A stretch of 10,588 nt of DNA from an uncultured Lachnospiraceae bacterium. Lineage in GTDB: Bacteria; Bacillota_A; Clostridia; Lachnospirales; Lachnospiraceae. The translations under genes and the position numbers were made by a program. The DNA lies in the NCBI GenBank assembly GCA_902773195.1, contig CACYDL010000211.1:1-10588 (forward strand), written 5' to 3'. The first letter of the stretch is position 1. Each line of letters begins with the position of its first letter. Positions 6,146 through 10,588 of this stretch are shown here, in pieces. The notes below the pieces were generated by a model. The model made no database searches and was not told the origin of the DNA. It saw only the letters and a list, made by a program, of their open reading frames with translations.

Positions 6146-8238
6146 TCCTTTTTCCGGTAGGAAAGCATGCAGGGATGGCGCCCGGTGAGCTCGGCGCTGC
6201 GGGCGTCGGGCTGGGACGTGCCGATATAGAACCGGTAATTCCTCCCTCCGCTCACCCGTTCCCCGTCTTCGTTGACGACGGTGAACGTGTCCGGATCCAG
6301 CGGGATCCTCACGCTTCCTTCCCCGCCCTTCTCCGCGCGGATTCTCGCGAAGCCGCAGAGCCGCGGATTGACCGGGGCGTCGGGGGAATCCTCGCTCTTC
6401 ACATATACCTGCAGAACTTCCCCGGTGGCGCCTCTGCCGTTCTCCCGGAAACGCGCCTCGACGGCCTTCCCGTCCTCCACGATCTGCGCGCCGGTCACCT
6501 CGACGTCCCCGTAGGTCAGGCCGTAGCCGAAGGGATAGAGCGGGCGGCCCGTAAAGTAGCGGTAGGTCCGCTCCTTCATGGAGTAGTCCTCGAATTCCGG
6601 CAGCTCATTGTCGTCGCTGTAGAAGGTCACGGCCAGCTTTCCGGACGGCGAGACGTCGCCAAAGAGTATCTCAGCCAGAACCTTCCCGCCCCGCGCGCCG
6701 GGGTACCACATCCCGATCACCGCGTCGAAATGCTCCTCCGCAAAGGAAAGATCGATCGCGGATCCCGCGATCAGGCAGAGGATCACGGGCTTTCCCGTCT
6801 CCTGCACCGCCCTGAGGAGCTCCCTCTGGGGCGGCGGAAGAAGAAGATCCGTCTTGTCGCCGGACGCGTAGCTGTTTCCCGTGTCGCCTTCCTCTCCCTC
6901 CAGCGTCTCGTTCAGGCCGACGACGAGGACGACGACGTCGCTCTCCTCCGCGACGATCTGCGCCTCGGACAGCCGGTCGTTTTCAAAGGCCAGCTTCTCG
7001 ATCCGGTCGTCCCGGATATCGCAGCCCTCCGAGTAGAGAACCCGGACGCCGCTGCCTTCGAGATAATGAAGGATTCCGTCCAGCGGGGTGATGTACTCCG
7101 AAGCCGTTCCGTGATAATTGCCCACCAGCGCCGCGCGGCTGTTCGCGTTGGGCCCGATGACGCCGACCGTCCTGAGCTCCTTTTTGTCCAGGGGCAGGAT
7201 GCCGTTGTTCCTGAGGAGCACCATGCTTTCCGCGGCGCAGCGCTCCGCCACCGCCAGATGCGCGGGGCACTCCACGACCGAGTAGGGAATCTCGTCGTAC
7301 TCCGTCTCGTCGAAGAGGCCCAGAAGAAATCTCGTCGTAAACAGCCTCACGCAGGCTTCCGTGATCTTCTCCTCCGGGATCATCCCGGCCTTCCAGGCGT
7401 CCAGGAGATAGAGGAACGTATTGCCGCAGTTGAGATCGCAGCCGGTGTTGATCGCCAGCGCGGCCGATTCCTCGGGCGTGCGGGTGACGTGATGATTTTC
7501 GTGGAAATCCCGGAGAGCCCAGCAGTCCGAGACGAAATGGCCTTCAAAGCCCCACTCGCCGCGGAGGAGGGACATCAGCGCGCTGCTCGCGCAGGCCGGT
7601 TCCCCGTTGACCCGGTTGTAGGCGCCCATCACCGCCTCGACGCCGGCCTCCCTGACCAGCCTCTCGAAGGCGGGCAGATACGTCTCGGCCATGTCCTTTT
7701 TCGAGGCTCTGGCGTCAAACCTGTGCCGCACCGCCTCCGGACCGGAATGCACCGCGAAGTGCTTCGCGCACGCGGCGGCCTTCATGTACCCGCCGCTGCC
7801 CTGGAGTCCCCTGACGAAGGCGCAGCCGAGGGTGCCGCTCAGGAACGGATCCTCTCCGTAGGTCTCCTGGCCTCTGCCCCATCTGGGATCCCGGAAGATA
7901 TTGATGTTCGGCGACCAGAAGGTCAGCCCCTTGTAGATATCCCTGTCCCCGTGTCCGGAGTAGGCGTTGTATTTGGCCCTCCCCTCCTCGGCGATCACCT
8001 CGGCGATCTGCCGGACCAGGTCATGGTCAAAGGTGGCCGCGATGCCGATGGCCTGGGGAAAGCTGGTCGCCTGCCCCGCCCTGGCCACGCCGTGGAGAGC
8101 CTCGCCCCACCAGTTGTAGGCGGGAATGCCCAGCCGCTCGATGGCGGGGGCGTTGTAGCGCAGCTGGGAGATCTTCTCCTCGACGGTCATTTCGGAGACC
8201 AGCTCCGAAGCTCTTTGCCTGGCCTCTGCACGGTCCAT
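6142..8238 (-). CDS. Glycoside hydrolase family 3, beta-xylosidase/arabinosidase type
   Basis: About 698 residues with no signal peptide, so cytoplasmic. The (alpha/beta)8 domain has the xylosidase-type opening YNWWGEALHGVA, then SPNINIFRDPRWGRGQETYGEDP, and the substrate-binding KHF motif. The catalytic nucleophile is Asp in GHFVSDCWAL (D238 from the chosen start, D240 from the upstream GTG). The second alpha/beta/alpha domain starts near LLRNNGILPLDKK and includes the LEGEEGD loop, where the acid/base glutamate is expected. A C-terminal fibronectin III-like domain follows (LYPFGYGLTYG onward). GH3 enzymes of this type release xylose, arabinose or glucose from the non-reducing end of oligosaccharides. 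It directly follows two sugar permease genes (41-base gap), matching uptake then cleavage. ATG 8238 is favoured, with AAGGAAGG five bases upstream. GTG 8244 overlaps the SD. Exact sugar specificity cannot be read from sequence. Confidence 0.93.
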   Translation of the reverse strand: MDRAEARQRASELVSEMTVEEKISQLRYNAPAIERLGIPAYNWWGEALHGVARAGQATSFPQAIGIAATFDHDLVRQIAEVIAEEGRAKYNAYSGHGDRDIYKGLTFWSPNINIFRDPRWGRGQETYGEDPFLSGTLGCAFVRGLQGSGGYMKAAACAKHFAVHSGPEAVRHRFDARASKKDMAETYLPAFERLVREAGVEAVMGAYNRVNGEPACASSALMSLLRGEWGFEGHFVSDCWALRDFHENHHVTRTPEESAALAINTGCDLNCGNTFLYLLDAWKAGMIPEEKITEACVRLFTTRFLLGLFDETEYDEIPYSVVECPAHLAVAERCAAESMVLLRNNGILPLDKKELRTVGVIGPNANSRAALVGNYHGTASEYITPLDGILHYLEGSGVRVLYSEGCDIRDDRIEKLAFENDRLSEAQIVAEESDVVVLVVGLNETLEGEEGDTGNSYASGDKTDLLLPPPQRELLRAVQETGKPVILCLIAGSAIDLSFAEEHFDAVIGMWYPGARGGKVLAEILFGDVSPSGKLAVTFYSDDNELPEFEDYSMKERTYRYFTGRPLYPFGYGLTYGDVEVTGAQIVEDGKAVEARFRENGRGATGEVLQVYVKSEDSPDAPVNPRLCGFARIRAEKGGEGSVRIPLDPDTFTVVNEDGERVSGGRNYRFYIGTSQPDARSAELTGRHPCMLSYRKKD

Positions 8239-8279
8239 ATGCACCTTCCTTTCCTGTCAGTTCTCTGTTGTCCGTAAAA

Positions 8280-9116
8280 TCAGCCCTTGACCGCTCCCTG
8301 CGTCAGTCCGTCGACGATCTGGTTGCTGAACAGGCAGTAAACCACGATGGTCGGTATGATCGCGATGACGATCGCCGGGAACATCCTGTCGTAATTGGTC
8401 TGATAGGGGGTGACGAACTTGGTCAGCGCCACCGGAAGCGTCTTTTTCATGTCGTTCGAGATGAAGACCAGCGCCAGAAGGAGCTCGTTCCAGTTGCCGA
8501 TAAAGGTCATCAGTCCGGTGACGAAAAGCCCGGTTCTCGCCAGCGGGAAGCAGATCTTGAAGAAAATCTGGTAAATGGAGCATCCGTCCATGCAGGCCGA
8601 CTCCAGGAGCTCATTGGGGATCCCCTTGAAGAAGCCCGTCATGATAAAGACGCAGGTGGGCAGCGAGAACGTCAGGTATGGCAGTATCAGCCCCCAGAGA
8701 TTGTTGCTCAGTCCGATCTTCGCGAAACGCACGAACAGCGGAATCAGCACGCAGTGCACCGGAATCATCATGCCGATCATGATGTAGAGCATGGCCGCGC
8801 CGGAGAGCTTCCAGCGCATGCGCGCGATGGCGAAGGCGGCCATCGAGCCGATGACCATCGTCAGAAGCAGGGTGATCACACAGACGAAGAGGGAATTCAG
8901 CATGGCGATTCCCAGCTTGCCGGCCTTCCAGGCGACCGCGTAATTTCCCCACTGGAATTCCTTGGGCCATCCGAAGGGATCCTTGTAGATCTCCGGACGG
9001 GTCTTGACGGAGGTCATGCCGATCCAGGCGATCGGAGCCAGGTACACAACCACCATGAAGCAGAAAAAGATGTAAATCAGTACGGTGGATACCTTGATGG
9101 TTTTTTTATTCTGCAT
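8280..9116 (-). CDS. Carbohydrate ABC transporter permease, MalG-type (CUT1)
   Basis: The protein has 278 residues and about six membrane helices: TM1 about 11-33, then helices near 70-95, 105-130, 140-162, 195-218 and 245-266. The EAA loop that docks the ATPase is ELLESACMDGCSIYQIFFKICFPL-like (169-192), with the conserved D-G at 177-178. The C-terminus is short (QIVDGLTQGAVKG), typical of MalG-type subunits. It forms the channel with the MalF-type partner, whose gene ends 17 bases upstream. The ATG at 9116 was chosen because AAAGGCGGTG lies just upstream and the basic MQNKK start precedes TM1. The frame is open for another 147 codons upstream, but that stretch only mirrors the partner permease gene. 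Confidence 0.95.
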   Translation of the reverse strand: MQNKKTIKVSTVLIYIFFCFMVVVYLAPIAWIGMTSVKTRPEIYKDPFGWPKEFQWGNYAVAWKAGKLGIAMLNSLFVCVITLLLTMVIGSMAAFAIARMRWKLSGAAMLYIMIGMMIPVHCVLIPLFVRFAKIGLSNNLWGLILPYLTFSLPTCVFIMTGFFKGIPNELLESACMDGCSIYQIFFKICFPLARTGLFVTGLMTFIGNWNELLLALVFISNDMKKTLPVALTKFVTPYQTNYDRMFPAIVIAIIPTIVVYCLFSNQIVDGLTQGAVKG

Positions 9117-9133
9117 GAATGTCACCGCCTTTC

Positions 9134-10033
9134 TCACATCTCGTAATTTTCGGTCTTGAAGAGTTTGTTGATAATCACCGTGGCGAGCAGGCACAGGACG
9201 ACCAGGATGACGCCGATGGCGCTGGCCTTTCCGTAATGGTTGCCGCCCTTGCTGGAGAATCCGGTCCTGTACAGGTAGGTGGCCAGGACATCCATCTTCA
9301 GATTCTCCGTCTTGTCGCCCAGCATGGAGTAGATCAGATCGAAGAATTTCAGGGAGCCGATGGCGTTGAGGCTCATGGCCGTGCCGATCATGGGCTTGAC
9401 CAGGGGAAGCGTGATGTAGCGGAACGCCTTGACCTTGCTGGCTCCGTCGATATAGGAGGCCTCGTAGAGAGATTTGCTGATGCCGGAGATCTGCGCCATG
9501 TAGAGCATCATGGACTGGCCGACGTACTGCCACAGGGCCACGAACGCGATCACCCACATCGGAAGCGTGATGAATCCGGAGGTCTCATAGAGCCAGCCCG
9601 GCCCCTTGATCCCGAAGTTCGCCAGAAGATTGTTGATACCGACCTTCGCGTGGAACAGGAACGCCCACAGAAGACCGAGGGCCGCGGAGGAAAGAACGCA
9701 CGGCAGATAGATCACGTTCTTGAAGAAGTTTCTTCCTTTGTTGATGTTGGTCAGAAGAGCGGCCAGCAGAAGTCCCATGATCAGCTGGGAGACACAGGAG
9801 AACACCAGGAAAAACAGGGAATTCTTCAGTGCCCTGCGCATGATGGGGTCGTTTGCGAGTTTGATGAAATTGCTGAAGCCGGTGAACGTGTAGCTTCTTG
9901 TCACCTTGCTGTAGTCGCACAGCGCATAATAGAAGGACGTCCCGATGGGGATGAACAGTATCACCGTAAACAGTATCAGCGCCGGTGCGACAAAAATGAT
10001 GATCGCTTTCTTATTGCTCAAGAGTTTATTCAT
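9134..10033 (-). CDS. Carbohydrate ABC transporter permease, MalF-type (CUT1)
   Basis: The protein has 299 residues. A short basic N-terminus (MNKLLSNKK) leads into TM1 (10-32), with further helices near 70-95, 105-128, 158-182, 212-230 and 268-290. The EAA loop is LYEASYIDGASKVKAFRYITLPL-like (189-211) with D196-G197 conserved. The first periplasm-facing loop is short, as in Gram-positive CUT1 permeases and unlike E. coli MalF. It pairs with the MalG-type subunit encoded 17 bases downstream and receives substrate from the binding protein encoded upstream. The start ATG 10033 has AGGAG and AAGG upstream. A terminator-like hairpin precedes the gene and may keep its level below that of the binding protein. 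Confidence 0.95.
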   Translation of the reverse strand: MNKLLSNKKAIIIFVAPALILFTVILFIPIGTSFYYALCDYSKVTRSYTFTGFSNFIKLANDPIMRRALKNSLFFLVFSCVSQLIMGLLLAALLTNINKGRNFFKNVIYLPCVLSSAALGLLWAFLFHAKVGINNLLANFGIKGPGWLYETSGFITLPMWVIAFVALWQYVGQSMMLYMAQISGISKSLYEASYIDGASKVKAFRYITLPLVKPMIGTAMSLNAIGSLKFFDLIYSMLGDKTENLKMDVLATYLYRTGFSSKGGNHYGKASAIGVILVVLCLLATVIINKLFKTENYEM

Positions 10034-10065
10034 GTCCTGCCTTCTCCTTGTTTCCGGCCTGTTCT

Positions 10066-10105
10066 TAGAAAAAGGGCGGGGCTGCCCGACGACAGTCCCG
10101 CCTTT
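10066..10105 (-). terminator. Terminator-like hairpin between binding-protein and permease genes
   Basis: On the minus strand, AAAGGCGGG (10105-10097) pairs with CCCGCC-C-TTT (10080-10071), with one bulged base and a 16-base loop that can itself fold (CGGGC..GCCCG). The 3' arm continues into a run of five to six T. It lies between the solute-binding protein stop and the permease start. Hairpins here commonly stop or stabilise part of the transcripts, so that the binding protein is made in excess over the membrane subunits. Confidence 0.6.
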
Positions 10106-10147
10106 GGCCTATCTTAATTATTTACTTTCGATAACCGCCTTTTCCGA

Positions 10148-10588
10148 TTACCTGTAGCCGTTCTCAGCATACCAGTCTTCCACAGCCTGGAACGCTTCTT
10201 CCGGTGTCTCTTCCTTCTGGAAGATGGCGACCATGTGATTGTCGAACGTGGAGCCGGCATCCGAGGAGACCAGGGACTCGTTGTAGAATCCGAAGGTTCC
10301 CGTGGCGTTTTCGAAGATTTCCATCACGTCGGCCAGCTGCGCCGGAGCGACGGAGGCGTCGTACTCAACCTTGGTGACCGGGATCTTGCCGCCGACTTCC
10401 GCGGTGTACTTCTGAGCCGTGTCATCCGTGAAGTACTTCATCAGAGCGATGCAGGCTTCCGGAGAGGCCGTGGTGGAGCTCATCGCCAGAGAGTCGGACT
10501 TCGCGATCACTCTGTTGGGATCGTTGCCGCCTTCGATGGCCGGGAACTGGAACACGCCGCACTTCTCTTCGAAGTCGGGATTCGCGCC
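10148..10588 (-). CDS. Extracellular solute-binding protein of a sugar ABC transporter (C-terminal 146 residues, partial)
   Basis: The frame is open to the right window edge, so the N-terminus, signal peptide and lipobox are outside. The visible part shows the family 1 (UgpB/MalE-like) C-terminal lobe: a segment near NDPNRVIAKSDSLAMSSTT, where such proteins describe a hinge and binding-site strand, then the helical SPEACIALMKYFTD, the GGKIPVTK turn typical of this family, and a final EEAFQAVEDWYAENGY helix. An internal GTG at 10555 is not the start. Position ahead of two CUT1 permeases and a GH3 enzyme supports oligosaccharide binding. The ligand cannot be read from this fragment. Confidence 0.9.
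   Translation of the reverse strand, partial: GANPDFEEKCGVFQFPAIEGGNDPNRVIAKSDSLAMSSTTASPEACIALMKYFTDDTAQKYTAEVGGKIPVTKVEYDASVAPAQLADVMEIFENATGTFGFYNESLVSSDAGSTFDNHMVAIFQKEETPEEAFQAVEDWYAENGYR

Noticed and set aside
156..9146. Long + strand open frames opposite most genes, for example 156-2087, 3121-4659, 4671-6128, 5998-8277 and 8268-9146
   Set aside because: They are antisense mirrors of well-recognised minus strand genes in GC-rich DNA. Their translations are rich in Arg, His, Val and Leu with no recognisable domain, and they run across gene boundaries.
9117..9557. N-terminal extension of the MalG-type permease frame
   Set aside because: This stretch overlaps the partner permease gene in another frame and reads as basic low-complexity sequence. 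The ATG at 9116 has an SD and gives the normal family length.

Overview
The window looks like a chromosomal segment from a GC-rich anaerobic Bacillota, most likely a gut Lachnospiraceae-type clostridium. The signs are purine-rich Shine-Dalgarno (SD) sites, a WalK-like histidine kinase followed by a GerMN-domain lipoprotein, an MCRA/oleate hydratase family protein, and a carbohydrate operon of solute-binding protein, two permeases and a GH3 glycosidase. The taxonomic call is an inference from gene content. Almost everything is on the minus strand. The exception is the last 27 codons of a + strand gene at the left edge, which ends in a clear hairpin terminator.

Read in the direction of transcription (right to left), the first block (10588 to 6142) is a sugar-use operon. 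It holds the C-terminal part of an extracellular solute-binding protein, a terminator-like hairpin, a MalF-type permease, a MalG-type permease, and a cytoplasmic GH3 enzyme of the beta-xylosidase/arabinosidase type. No ATPase gene is present, as is common for CUT1 importers that share an MsmK/UgpC-type ATPase encoded elsewhere. The likely job is import of a short oligosaccharide (perhaps a xylo-oligosaccharide) and its cleavage inside the cell.

The next gene (6035 to 4752) encodes a serine hydrolase of the class C beta-lactamase/family VIII esterase type. It appears to have its own promoter overlapping the end of the GH3 gene, and its leader contains a perfect 14-bp hairpin.

The last block (about 4650 to 294) is a probable three-gene unit: a membrane histidine kinase with no response regulator beside it, a lipoprotein with two GerMN domains, and an oleate-hydratase-family flavoprotein. 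Two things stand out. The flavoprotein keeps the catalytic tyrosine (Y201) but has glutamine where the family has the catalytic glutamate (E82Q, S. aureus numbering). The kinase reading frame extends upstream through a basic stretch that would fit a membrane-anchored N-terminus but contains no ATG, GTG or TTG.

In three genes (GH3, GerMN lipoprotein, oleate-hydratase-like) an in-frame GTG is created by the SD sequence itself. The start a few codons further in is better placed, and I used that one.
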